The notes under the pieces: generated by a model
Told to the model about the DNA's origin: nothing
What the model saw: the letters and a program-made list of their open reading frames with translations, nothing else
Database searches by the model: none
Assembly (NCBI GenBank): GCA_009760855.2
Contig: WPIO01000107.1
Span: forward strand, 871,001-935,000
Direction: 5' to 3'
Length of the DNA stretch: 64,000 nucleotides
From: Cristatella mucedo
Lineage: Eukaryota; Bryozoa; Phylactolaemata; Cristatellidae
Part shown: positions 45,590 to 58,200 of the stretch, piece after piece
Layout of the letters: every line of letters begins with the position of its first letter
Position numbering within the stretch: the stretch's first letter is position 1
Position numbers and translations under genes: made by a program

Positions 45590-46110
45590 ACTCGCCAGTC
45601 CAGCCCACAGAAACTTCCAAGGTTTTTGTCGATCACTTTTCAGGTCTCTTCATTCTCTGGCTCCAGCTTACTTATCTGAACTACTTGGCAACCGTAGCTT
45701 AGGCATCGAACCACCCGGTATGCTCACTAAAATGGTTTAGCTGTGCCTTGAACGAACCTAAAAATCTTTTGGTGACTGTGCCTTTAGTTCATATACTTCC
45801 AAAGCCTTGAGCTCACTCCCGACTGATACTACGGCATCTGCTGACATGACGTCACGTCACCCCCTGACATGACGCTACGGCATTCCCTGACCTGATGAAA
45901 TTCAGAACGAAGCAAGATGTGCACCTGCTTCTTACACAATTTGCTAGTTCCTTGTGGCTTGATACATTTCGAGCAAGGCCAACGTAACCACCACATTGCT
46001 AAGACACCAATATGCCTGCTGAAAATGTGTATGCTTCCACTCACCCATATGTGCATGCTGACACTATGCATATAGCCGTTAAATATATGCTGTATGCACG
46101 TGCTGCCTGT
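45590..46110 (+). mobile_element. Decayed LINE-A copy
   Basis: SLFRSLHSLAPAYLSELL (about 45630-45690), CTTTAGTTCATATACTTCCA, then 3'UTR motifs ATGCTGACACTATGCATA. The usual hairpin is not seen. Confidence 0.65.
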
Positions 46111-46684
46111 TCCTCAGGTGCAATTTTCCACCCTAACTGAGAACAAGGCATAACACTTAAAAGGTCTGGCCCAATCCTTGACATTCGTAATGTCAGCTTG
46201 AAAGTGTTCTCTGAATAGTTTGGGTTAAGTGACCACTATGAATTTGCTTATCACTCTGTCTATGTCTACGATATATCACCATAAACAGTATTCATGTAAA
46301 GAAGAAAAACGCCTTCGGACCTAATTTTAAATTAAATAACTGTAAAGTAATCATTTATAAGCAGTTCTGCACAATTTAAAAGCTTAGGGCTGCATTCCTA
46401 TTTGTACCGAGAGAAGTTCTGCTAGTCTGTATATCGAAAAAGAACTTTTGGAAAGGTAAATTAAGAAAATGTCCACACTGTGCACTTACCAAGTCAGATT
46501 ACATACCTCCACGATATGTTAAGCACCAACGAGTTATATGTGGTTGCCTAATGCCTATGTTTGGGCTCACGGGTTTAGGGTTTGAATATGAATGAATCTC
46601 AGCCTCAAGCTGATCGAAGCCACGAAAGAGTAATTAATTGCCTATTTAGCTGGAGGTGCTAGGGGCAGCTTTAGTTCGATGCAG

Positions 46685-47075
46685 CCAGCACGTATCCTCG
46701 CACGATTAGTGGTGAAACGTTTTCATGCTAGGAGCATAGGAACTAAAGGCACGGTCTCCAACGGGTTTGAGTTTTGCACGAACCTGAAATCGTTGGCAAC
46801 CGTGCCTTTAGTTCCTATGCTTCCAAAGCCTGGAACTGACTGCCGACGCAAGTCACAGCGTCCTCTGGCATGACGATGTTTAAAAAAATATTAAAATGCA
46901 CCTATGTATTAATCATTTGATAGGTCTTTGTGATTCGTTCTTCGTGTGCATGTACCTGCTTACACTATGCATGCTACTTGCGGATGTGATCGCCGACAGT
47001 TTAGTAATGCCTATTTAGCTTGAGTTCTCTGAGGGCACTTTATCATGTGCATTATTATTATTATTATTATTAATA
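46685..47075. mobile_element. LINE-A inverted fragment pair
   Basis: About 46690-46790 is LINE-A on the - strand and 46790-47075 is LINE-A on the + strand, ending in GAGTTCTCTGAGGGCACTTT ATCATGTGCATTATTATT. The junction forms a strong hairpin (separate entry). Confidence 0.7.
46731..46826. repeat. LINE-A-derived hairpin (26-bp arms)
   Basis: Left arm AGGAGCATAGGAACTAAAGG CACGGT; right arm ACCGTGCCTTTAGTTCCTAT GCTTCC; one or two mismatches, about 40-nt loop. The arms are the same LINE-A segment in opposite orientations. Confidence 0.88.
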
Positions 47076-47104
47076 TAAAACGCATTGCTACGGATATGCA
47101 GATT

Positions 47105-47385
47105 TTGTTAATAATAATAATAATGCACTCGATAAAGCACCCTCAGAGAACTCAATCTCTTTCTAGGCGCTTCACATTTGCTGCAAAGAGAGGCGCGATT
47201 GAATGGTGAGTAATATCATGCTTGATAAACATGAATAACATGGTTAGGGGTGACATGGGTGACATGCACAGGGTCAGAATGCAAATGTGGTTAGTGGCAG
47301 CATGCACAGTGTCAGCATGCATAAGTGCATCAAGGACGAACCACATGGACCCACTAAATGCTGTCCTAAATGGGCGTGTTTCATG
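47105..47385 (-). mobile_element. LINE-A 3' fragment
   Basis: AATAATAATAATGCACTCGA TAAAGCACCCTCAGAGAACT, then the reverse 3'UTR. The GGTTAGGGGTGACAT motif carries an extra GGGTGACAT copy (47250). Confidence 0.8.
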
Positions 47386-48986
47386 CCCAGTCTATACAAT
47401 TATAGAGAAGACACTTTTCTACATCGCGAGTTTTACGTATAAACGACTCACATTCAAGTTGTCTAGTCTGGCAAGTTACCAGTTTAATGTGTCATAATGT
47501 GCACTTGGCTTCTTCTGTGATGATTAGATTGAATTACAACTTAAAAGGTGCAATGCAGCGATCTTTGGGTCTCAGTCTGTCCTCCATGTTCTACGGCGAC
47601 GTCCTGCAAGAGTTGCTGACTGGGCTTGGAATAAAAGCATCTGAATTATTTTAAACTCTCCTTTGGTTTACAGTAACGTAATAGCTGACGTCCTTTAAGC
47701 GTCTGCCTGTTGGTGGATGCTCAGCTAATAGATCAACTAGATATTATTCAGCTTTCCACACAGACATTCTAGCTGAAGGAAAGACAGAACAAACTGGATT
47801 GGTAAGACACCAAGAATGAACACGAGAAGTGTTGGTAGCAAAAGCTTGTGCATGGGCGCATTTAGGTGGCCGAACCCTGAAAATAACTAAAATTTATTAG
47901 GATAAATAAAGCCGGTTGTGACCAATAATTGTGGGTGTATTGACAGATTAATATCTAGGCCAAGGAGTTTTATAACTTAAGTATGGGGCAGTTAATCGTG
48001 ACCATGATTCATCAAATAAATTACGAGTGCTTGGATGTTATACCTTAATCCTAAATAATAATGGCTCTGAACCGGTTCAGTCACAATAATTATGCAGCCT
48101 ATAAATTTGAACTCATGCAATAGTAATTCTGGTTTACTTTGGGAAATACATAGAGTTGGATTGAGTGTGTTGTGCTGAACACTCCTGCCTCAAAATGGCT
48201 ACGAAAATACTATTCAATGGAAGGGATTTGAGCTTTTAAATTAATGTATGTTTTTTATTATCGTTGTCGAGCTCTAATGCAATCGGCATACCTGCGAGTA
48301 CCTGCAAGTACGCTGAGATTTGAAATATAGAACAATATGTATTGATCAAATAATGGTAGTACCTAAATACTTTGTAGTTCTGAAGCCTCGGCACATTATT
48401 GCTGAAAGCTCCATCCCAATTATTTACCTGTCAAAATCAATTGCAAGTCTAGTACGAGTTGTAATTGATTTCGACAGCCTCGCAGTTGAGTGCCTCTCTA
48501 AAAAGCCCAATGTGTTCCGGCGAAAGTGCTTTCAGTTCTGTTGAACCTAAAGCATGGAGATCATCTACGCCTGACATCAAGGTATATTCTAATAATGACT
48601 TTTGCAGTTGAAAAAAGCCAACAGGCCTCTCACAGCCAGTATTTTTTTGTGTGAGTCTCCCATTGTGCACTTCAACTGTAGCTGTATTGGCCATTAAAAT
48701 AATATTTCATTTTTCTACCTTTTATCCGATGAGTGACCTGAAATATATTCAGCTATCTTAAAGTGACAAAATGTGCTTGCAAAAAATTAAGATAGTTACT
48801 GTTGTTTAATTCTTGCGTGCTTTATTATTGGTGACTATTAAACATTCGTCCAAATTCTAACAGTATGAGGAAGAGATTATAAGTGACCACTTGAATTAAT
48901 TGTATATCCTTGCACTGTTGCAGGATCTTGCCAGAATCGAGAAAATTTACGACTGCTTTCCTCCCACTGGAAGGACCTGTGCTCAA
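47386..48986. other. Upstream region of GT92 gene B
   Basis: Presumed intergenic and promoter/5'UTR DNA. Short frames only. A possible acceptor TTGCAG at about 48924 hints at an untranslated first exon. Confidence 0.4.
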
Positions 48987-49250
48987 ATGATTACAAACCA
49001 TTTGACCAAATTAAAAAAAATACGGAAGCCAGGAGTAATTATAGGTTTAGTGTTGATTTCAACCTATCTTGGTCTGTTCGGAAGGTGCTTTGAAAAGTGG
49101 TCGACAAGTAGTATCTGGGCCGAGCACCTTTATCCTCATCAATCTCATCTACAAAATATTTCAACAGCTGACAATGGCACTAGGCTACTGCAACGATTCA
49201 ATATGTGCACTAGTTTCTGTCAATTTCCAAGCACCTTTGCAGAGCCTCAG
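48987..49250 (+). CDS. GT92 gene B, exon 1 (membrane anchor)
   Basis: 88 codons, donor GTGAGT at 49251, phase 0. The anchor and stem sequences are quite unlike gene A; the shared part begins at MCTSFCQFPSTFAEPQ just before the donor. Confidence 0.7.
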
Positions 49251-52200
49251 GTGAGTTGTGCTGTACTTTAGATAAACTTGGCAGTACAGAGGCACCCAAA
49301 TTTTCCTATGGTTTCAGAGCTAATAGAATTAAAGTGCCAAGCCATAATTATTTATTTTGTTTGTTTTTCAAGCATGATTTTACTTACTATTTTATTGCAT
49401 ATCACTTTGCAGCAAATGTAAAGCGCCTAGAAAGAGATTAAGTTCTCTGAGGGCGCTTTATCAAGTGCAATATTATTATTATTATTATTATAGCTGTAAT
49501 GGGAAATGTTAAAGTGAAATGTGTACGTGTGTGTTTCAGCGCTTTCACTCGATGGGAGGCGATCCAGAAAATACCAATGGTAGTGCTTGTGTCTTGGTAT
49601 ACTCAGCCTATTTTGAAAGACGCAACTCAGTTGTAAAGGTCTTGACAGACAGTCACCGAAAATGTTCCAATTCTGTGGCTGTGACCTGCCATATATGGTA
49701 CCGCAGCTACTCCGACCCGTACGTCAGCCAATTGAGCTTCGAATATTCAACTTTAGAAGGAGTATTAAATATGCCGTGAGTTTGTGTTGGTTCTTTCCAG
49801 CCTTGATTTGCACAGACTAGGTACAATCAGCTGTGTTAAAGCTGTTGCTGATGTTTACATATCGACATCAACAATCTGGGACTAGCTCTTTTCAGATTAA
49901 TTTATTTACCTATGCCTGGAACCAACCTCAAATCCTTTAGTGGACGTACTTTTAGTTCGTTTGCCTCTAATGTGTGGAACTTACTAATCGACGCTTAAAA
50001 ATATGCTACAAACGTACCTGTTTCTTACTAAATCTCCTTCATTTGTGATTGGCCATTTGTGCATATGCTGACACAATGCATGCCACCACTAACAATATTA
50101 TACTTGCTGAAACCGTAAATGTTGCAAATAACAATTTAAAAATTTATTAGACTTGATATAGCTCACTCAGATAACTCAATCTATCTAGGCAATTTACATT
50201 TGCTGCAACGAAAGCACAATCGAATGATAAATGGTTTAATACGGAATAAACAAATATAATAACACTATTAGGGGTGACATGCACAGGATCAGCATGCAAG
50301 TATGGTTAATTGCAGCATTCACAGTGTCAGCTAGCATAAGCAAATAAAGGATTAATCCAAGGACCCACTAAATGCTGTGATTAATAGATGCGTTTTTACT
50401 TTCTATTTAAATGTGGACAAGTCAGGACATGTCCTGACGCAGGTCGGGAGTGAGTTCCAGACTTTTGAGAGCATACAAAGTAAAGGTACGGTCTCCAAGG
50501 TAATCGAGGTTTGTGCGAGGTATAGGTAAACATCTAGACTCCGAAAAGCTGGTGGTACGACACTTAGCCTGGTGGAGGCGTAGATCTGATAGGTAGGCTG
50601 GAGCCAAAGAATCAAGTGACCTAAAAGTGAGTGACAAAACCTTGAAGTCGATACATTGACTGACTAAGAGCTAGTACAGGTAGGCGAGAAGCGGTGTGAT
50701 GTGGCAACTGCGAAGCTCTCGACAGACAAGCCTAGCTGCAGAGTTGTGCACCAGCTGTTATCGCCCCTGATTGCATCCGACGGTGGACCAGCAAACAGTG
50801 AGTTACAGAAGTCAAGATGGGATGTCACATATGCATTGAGCAATTCAGATGTAGTATCAGTGTCTAAAGAAGCTCAAATTTTAGCAATTCTATGTTGCTG
50901 AAAGTAGGCAAATTTGACTGTGGCACTCATGTGGTCATCCAATGAAAGGTCACTTTGAACGTGACACCTGGTGTTCGTGCAGACTCAGCAGGAAATGCGT
51001 TGGAAGAGCCGATTTTTAGTATTAGCCTTTCCAAATTACAAATCAGGATTGGTTTTCCGATAGCCAGTAGGTTAGTTTTATCACGAATTATTGAATCACG
51101 AATCATCAAATTTAAGAATTTTTTAAATATTTAGTTCTGATCCAACTGTCTAAAAACGTATACTGAAACTGTTGCTTCATCAAGAAATGCATTCTCCAAG
51201 TGAACGGTTAAATTTATTAAATCCGCCAGGCTGATATCCAGGATAAATTTATGGCTGCTGCAAATATTGTTTTCAGATCGTACAGTATCCCGACCTATGA
51301 TTTAGGCTATGAACAAACAGAAATCTTATCCTGCTATGAGTGCAAACATTAAGCTGCAGAATAAATGCTGTAATTATTAAGCTAAGGAGCCACTGTTTTC
51401 GTGACTTTAGTTATTATTCAGTTAATAAACCTTAGAAGGAGTTAAAAACTAAAAATCCTTAAACTATCCATTGCAAGGCAACTTTCTACATTACACGTTG
51501 CTCATAAGCCCCGATGGAATTTAATAGGAGCAGGTCAGTTTTGTAGGTCAGTTTTTTATTTTGGCCAACCCATGCTTCAGCTCCAGTCTTAAGCTTCAGT
51601 CCTCAATGCCAAAAGTTTGCACTTGCAACAAAATCGCTCATCGTAGCATTGGTTGGATTTTTTGAATTCACCCACATTACCGAGAAGGTTATATAATAAT
51701 AATAATATTTATAAATTCGTATGTTGCATTAAGAGTGATAACACTTCCTGTAAGCACTTAGCTTAGCCTATAATGGGAGTATGTTACCCGGCTAGTGATA
51801 CGATGCACAGTGTATGTATGCGGAAGTATGCTGGCCTTGGGTTAAGGCGCTCGCCTTTAACGTTCAAGGTTGTGAGTTCAAGCCTTGGGGCATATTTAAA
51901 GCAGCTGAAGAAAGATTCAGTTTTCTTCGAGTACTGCAGAATGATTTCTATTAATTTTCATATAAACATACAAGCAAAGTTCTCATTGAATAAGGAGGAG
52001 CTGTAGTAATAATACAATTCATTTATATAGCGCCCCAAGAGAACTTAATCTCTATTCAGGCGCTTCACATATGCCTCGGGGCTCGAGCCCACGACCTCAG
52101 TCAGACCTTGGTCGGGGCGAGCACCTTAACCGCTAGACCAAACCAGCTCGGCCTAAAGTCAGGATATGTCAATGCTGTCTGTCAAGAGTGAGTTCCTGGC

Positions 52201-55200
52201 TTCGGAAGCCTACGAACTAAAAAGCGGTCTGTCAAAGTTTTCAGGTTGATCTCGGGTACTACTAAACTAATTTTTTCAGATGATCGTACGATGTGGAGCA
52301 CGATTGAAGAGCTAGTTGTGTTAATTTAGGCCACTTAAACAGAATGAAGGAACTTGCCCAGCGAAGACTTCAATTCGCTGCTTAGCGGAGTGCTAATGCA
52401 AGACGACGAGGAGAAAAATCATGTTAGACTTCAACCATCAAGTCAGACATTCTTAGATTCTATTTTTGAACCCTTTAATATTCATGTACACATGCAAGAC
52501 CCCCTCTGAATGAGTTTCAAAAGTCTATATGATAAGGTAAAGTTGCATGGTCTAGCTTAGAAGTGGTATCCAAGTTACGGGAAACCCAAACTTTGGATTT
52601 CACTGATGGAGTGCTTCGCAAAACAGAAATATTTGACTGTGGGGGAATTGTGTTCGTACTGCCAAAAATTATTTGGAAGCAAGAGGCCGTGAATAAATGC
52701 AAGAGCTATTGGATATAAGCTGACAAAGTCCATAAACTGCAAATGAAATGAAAGTGCACATGATCACATAAACAGATTCAGTTTAATATAATTTGATTAC
52801 ATACAGTCGTTAGAGAATGTTTGATACAGATTTTGAATGATGTTGCGATTATGAATCGTGCATCACATCGGAAAAAGAAATTAATTAGTCAACATATCTG
52901 CATTTATGCAGTCAGCTGGGTAATCCAAGTTTAAGTAGCTTGTACAAATGCAGTAAAGATTTCTGGAAAAAATTATTTAAATTCAGTCAAAAAATCTGAA
53001 ATATAGCAAGTCTAGTATTGGAGGCTACGTTTTTTAGCCACTATTGGTGACTTGTAGTCGGAAGGAAATTCTTTTCGACAGTTTTTCAGAATGGTTTGAG
53101 TTCTTTTGAAACTTTAAAATTGATGACTAGCAATTTACATTTCGCCAGCAGTTTTTACAGACCTATGGAAGTTAATGAGACTATATCTTATAGTAGCGAG
53201 GGCCATTGCTCTCAGACAATCGGGCGAATTCAGCTTGGTCTCAATCGCATCAGCAAATCAAAGGCGGCGTCGAGAATCTTGATGCGTATTTTAAGAGGTT
53301 TAACCACTCGCACAAAAACCATGCTACATCCACACTTTCAGAGCAGCAGGCAACGTTTTGATAGGCCTGAAGACCACAAAGTCAGAGTGATTCAGTGTAG
53401 TACTTTATTGAGTGCCAGCTTGGTGGATCGAAAACAATATAATAATGAATACTGGAAATGAGCCCCTTTACGCCTTTGTCTCTTTTGCTTCAACCTGGCT
53501 TCTTGTGTTAGGTACCTAAGTCTGTGAACCCAGGCATTGGCGCGATGGCATGTAAATGAAAACGCAGATACATATAGAAAGTGTTTTCGGTGTTCCTGCA
53601 TAGTATGGTCACTCAGTGCTTTTTAAAGCTACACTGGCTGTTGACTTTAGTTAATTAGCTAATGTAGACTGGCCGGTAGGCAAAGAGCAGTAAGCATTTA
53701 CTCGTCCAAAACAGTAGCTGCGTGAGGGCCAAGATCAAAACGTAAACACGTGCTCGAAAGTGGCCTTAACTGCAGCAGTTTATTAATTTAACACCCATGA
53801 TGACCAGCACTCTATTAAAATGTTTAAGAGTCAGGAAGCGGTAGGAGTGATTGGTTACCCAGAACGAAATAACTATTTTGCGACAGGTAATTCAGTGCCC
53901 GGTTTTATCCTTATAGAACTTAATGTAATTGACTCTGTGACTTTTTCAAGTTACAGACGGAGACGTATTCCATGTGGGCGTTACGAAGGAGTGGTTTCTA
54001 TAGCGCTGTGAAAGCTTAAGCGGCTTTCGCTGCGCATTCGGCGGCCAACAGACTTTATGTCATACAACGAAGGGAACGTGATAAGCATAGCAGAGTGGGC
54101 AGGGCAGTTAAGGTAGCGAGTAGCGCAGAAGTAGGAGCTCACGACGGCTTGAAAGGACGTGCCACAGTCGCAGAGTAGGCTAGCCGACGTCGTCGCGTAA
54201 TAATTGTAAAAGTTAGTTCTACAGTCCAGGACCTGCAGAGTAAAAACCCCTGCTGCCAACGGTCTTTAAGCGGAGGAATGGAGCAGATTATTTATTGTCC
54301 ACACCAGACCTGAGGGTATGAGTCATTTTTTTGCAGCAGTGCAGCTAGTTATGAACGAGCGAAGCCGTGCTCGGGGTCAGGATAAGAACTTAGTATCCGA
54401 TGACCAATGGGAAGTCATTGATTTATCTATATTAAAAAAAGTAGCCACGTATTTTGAAGGATGAGATTTTATAGAAATGGAAATTGTATAATGATAATCT
54501 CCTAGGCCTTATTGTATTGAAATTCACTAATCCCTAATACTGATTCATTAGATAAGTTATCAGGTGCATTTGTAGTGCCATGTAACCAAGAGCCCCACTC
54601 ATGTGAGAAGGAAAAGCTAATAGAATTTAGAGGGATAGTTTTTGGTCTAGCGGTTAAGGTGCTCGCTCCGACCAAGGTCTGACTGAGGTCGTGGGCTCAA
54701 GCCCCAAGGCATATGTGAAGCGCCTGAATAGAGATTAAGTTCTCTTGGGGCGCTATATAAATGAATTTTATAGCTGCAAATTACAGAGATATTATCATTG
54801 GTCCAGCAGGCTTTACTAGATGCTTCAAGCATGAACCTGAAATGCATCCAATCTGGCTTAAAGGCACTTATTTTCACGAGTCACTGTGGCACCTGGAAAG
54901 CTATTCAGGGCCAGGTGGCCCAAGAACTTGAAGCTGAAACTCCTCCATAGGAGGCTCACAGTATATCCTATTCCGAAACTTAGTAATTGCATTCAACGGA
55001 AACCTTTGGGTCATTGAGCCTCCACTCCATATGCACTGAAACTATGGATAAGGATTCCGAAAGTGGTCATTACCTTGCTACTTTTAAGACTTTCCTTACG
55101 ACACATAGATTGTGGTCAGCTTTCCCTTTCATCTATGAGAATTTGTATGTTTTTGTTCTAGTGTGCTGTGCCCGAGTACCTGCAGATGACCGAGTGTACT

Positions 55201-58200
55201 ATAGTAGACTGAGATCTTACTAACTGGTGGCTGTGAGTGTCTTTACGTTTGCTTCCGCTTCGCTGGATTCGAGCATCGAACGTTTTTGTTCGCTTGCTTC
55301 ATGCAGCGCAAGCAACCAGCCTTTCGTTTTTTGATTCTAGCGACCATTCGTAGAGTGCATGGAATGCAATAACGTTCCCTTAGGAAGTTCTGCTAATAAA
55401 GCACAGTTAGAATTGTCATCATTGATATCATGTCTTAAATCTATCGTACTCTAAAGCAGTCATTATCCTAGAGTGCTTGAGTTAAGATTCATGTCATTGA
55501 TACGTTTTACTGGACTTCAAGATTCTCATTTTTTCAGGATGTAGCTCTTTCGAACAGTCATAATTATTATTTTATGATTTATTGTTAAGAAAGACTTAGA
55601 ATTATGATCACTTCAAGTCTTGAATGACGTTATATATTTTTCGAAAATCGGCAAATTCTTTTCCGTCATCCTGAGCTGCTACTTGTTTGCTTCTTACTTA
55701 CTCGACTGCCCTCTTGACTAAACCATAATTTTGACTCTCTTTGTTGTGTGAGATGAATCCTATTGGTTGCCATATTCGTACATAGAACCATGCAGATTTC
55801 GAATAGAAAATAGATTGGTCTCCCGAGTCCCACTCACTAAGTCTGTATAGCTTTGTGCACTTGCAATTGAGATTTAGTAAAGTGTATTCTGTTAAATGCT
55901 CTATTTGGGGTATACTGTTGACCCTGGTATTTATTTCGACCATATATATTGTCAGTGTCGTAATTAAAACGTACTTTGCCCTTTCGAGGTACGTGATAGA
56001 GTAGCTCCTGCTGCTGAAGCCCCTCCATTGTTCTGCTTAGTTCCAGCTTAGCCAGTTGTACATTTACAGGCGACATGGGGCTGTCTACAACTGCAAAACG
56101 CCCCAAGATGTGCGAGAGCATCCCTTAGCAGTCTCATTCATATGGAACAACCAGGAAGTAAACCAAACAGAACAAAGCCGGATGTCAATCCTGGCAATGC
56201 AAATCCATCCGGTGCAGCCACAGCTGTACATGTTCGCTGTGTGCGTACCTCCACTGTTCGGACCGCTTCGGCAAGTACTAAAGTATATATTAACTTAATT
56301 TTAATTAATTGTATATATTAAGTAATTATTATAGCAATGTTCACGGAAAACCATCCACAGCCTGCTTTGATATGATTCTATTCTGATGAGACCATACGTT
56401 TGTAAGCAGGAAATCATAAGTTTGGAAATATATCGCTAAATCATTCTAATCTACCCAAGGCATTTGGCACTATTGACTTGATCTTGTTAGGCAGCTTGCA
56501 GGTACCGTCGTTTCCATCATTGTTACTATTTACCATAGTTGGCCTCATTAGCATCATACGGCATCACACGTCGACACTACCATTTTCTCAGCTAATTGTA
56601 CACCAGCATGATAATCATAAAAATGATACACTATTAACAATATAAATAATATTGTGACTCCTTATTGTGTCTCAAAAGTACTAAATCTCATTATAGGCAG
56701 TTTCTGGAAAACAAGCTTGTTATTTATTAGCTATAACCTTCCAAATCAAGTGATCATACAAACATTCACGGGGATTAAGAAAATGCAGTTGGGCAAATTG
56801 TTATTATGAGCACTTTTGAATGACTTTCAGGCGTTTAGATCATTAGTAAAAACGACGAAGTCTTCAAGGGATAGAAGGTTGTTTAGAGGCCCAACTAAAA
56901 TACTAAAGTTCGAAGGGTAGGCAGTGTGATATTGAGCCTTCTTATGAACTATCTGATATATAGGCCGGATCATGAGAAGAAAGAGATATAAAAGCCAATC
57001 GCAGAACCTTGAAGTCAAGATACTGCTTGATACTGGCAGCCAGGCCTAGTTGTGAAATGTGGAAGTTATGAATTTGACTATATGCAAGCCTAGCTGGAGA
57101 GTTGTCACTAGCTGTCTGTATCTTACTGAGTTGGCAGAATGACCCAGGGTTACTAAGCTACAGAAGTTACTAAGTGAATTTATCTTGCACAAGATTATGC
57201 AATAGATGCTGCAAGGAAAACAAAACAACTTCATGAGGCTAGTTTCTGGAAGAGGTTACTCAATAACGTTTTTAGGTATTTTATGCAAAATGTGAGGCAG
57301 GGACTGGTCTTTGAGAAATTGCAAAAGATCGTTCTATTAGCAGTCCTTCCGTAAACAATTTATAGGCTTGTAGACTTGACGAGTTTGAATACCTTCGGAT
57401 GATCTTTCATATTGGTTTTATTACTGAACTAATTATAATTGTTTGTGATCTTACAGAATATCTTCTAAATTCAAGTAGCTCGTAATGTTTTACTAGCACC
57501 CCACTTTTGAACCCCGCGACATTTAGCAGCAAGTTAAACTAGTCAACCATTAAAACAAAGCCAAAAAATAAATAAAGTCACAACATGTGGGCTCCAACTT
57601 TTCTTAACAAATTACGATCCATTTTCACGATTCTTGCCATATTAGTATGGATTAATGATGATTCTTCATTAAATGGTGACATTCTTTTAAGTCAAAGTTG
57701 AACACAATCTTTGAGCACATATTTGGATGCAAAGATTGGAGTGAATACTTTTCTAGCACCATTTTGTAATATTAAGAGACACAATAAGCTGAGAAACCTG
57801 AATTCATTGTCTTTGTTGGCTTAAGTAGAATTGTCTTGTATTTTGTTGTATTCTTCAATGTAAAAATAATAACAAGCTTTTTTTTAGCACCGTACTAAAG
57901 GTTTTTAAAAATAGCTGATAAATGCACGATTTCAAGCTGAGGCACGAGTTCAAAGCATCCCAGTATCGTGCCTAAATAAACTTTCAAAGCAGAGGAACAG
58001 AACATTTTGGCAGATAGTTCATTGATTTATTGTTAATAACGTGCACTCAATCATTTCCAGTTAAGTAAACCAAACAGGGAAAATAATAAGTACGCTAAGG
58101 CTCTTTGCAAAAATCATTTCTTACGAAGTGCTCAGATTCTTAAAGCACAAACGCAAAAAATTGCTAATACACCCAGACAGCATATTCTATGTGAAGCAGA

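Noticed and set aside
53096..53461. 121-codon frame in GT92 gene B intron 2 as a nested gene
   Set aside because: Same strand as the host gene, no recognisable domain, no poly(A) or promoter context; length is possible by chance.
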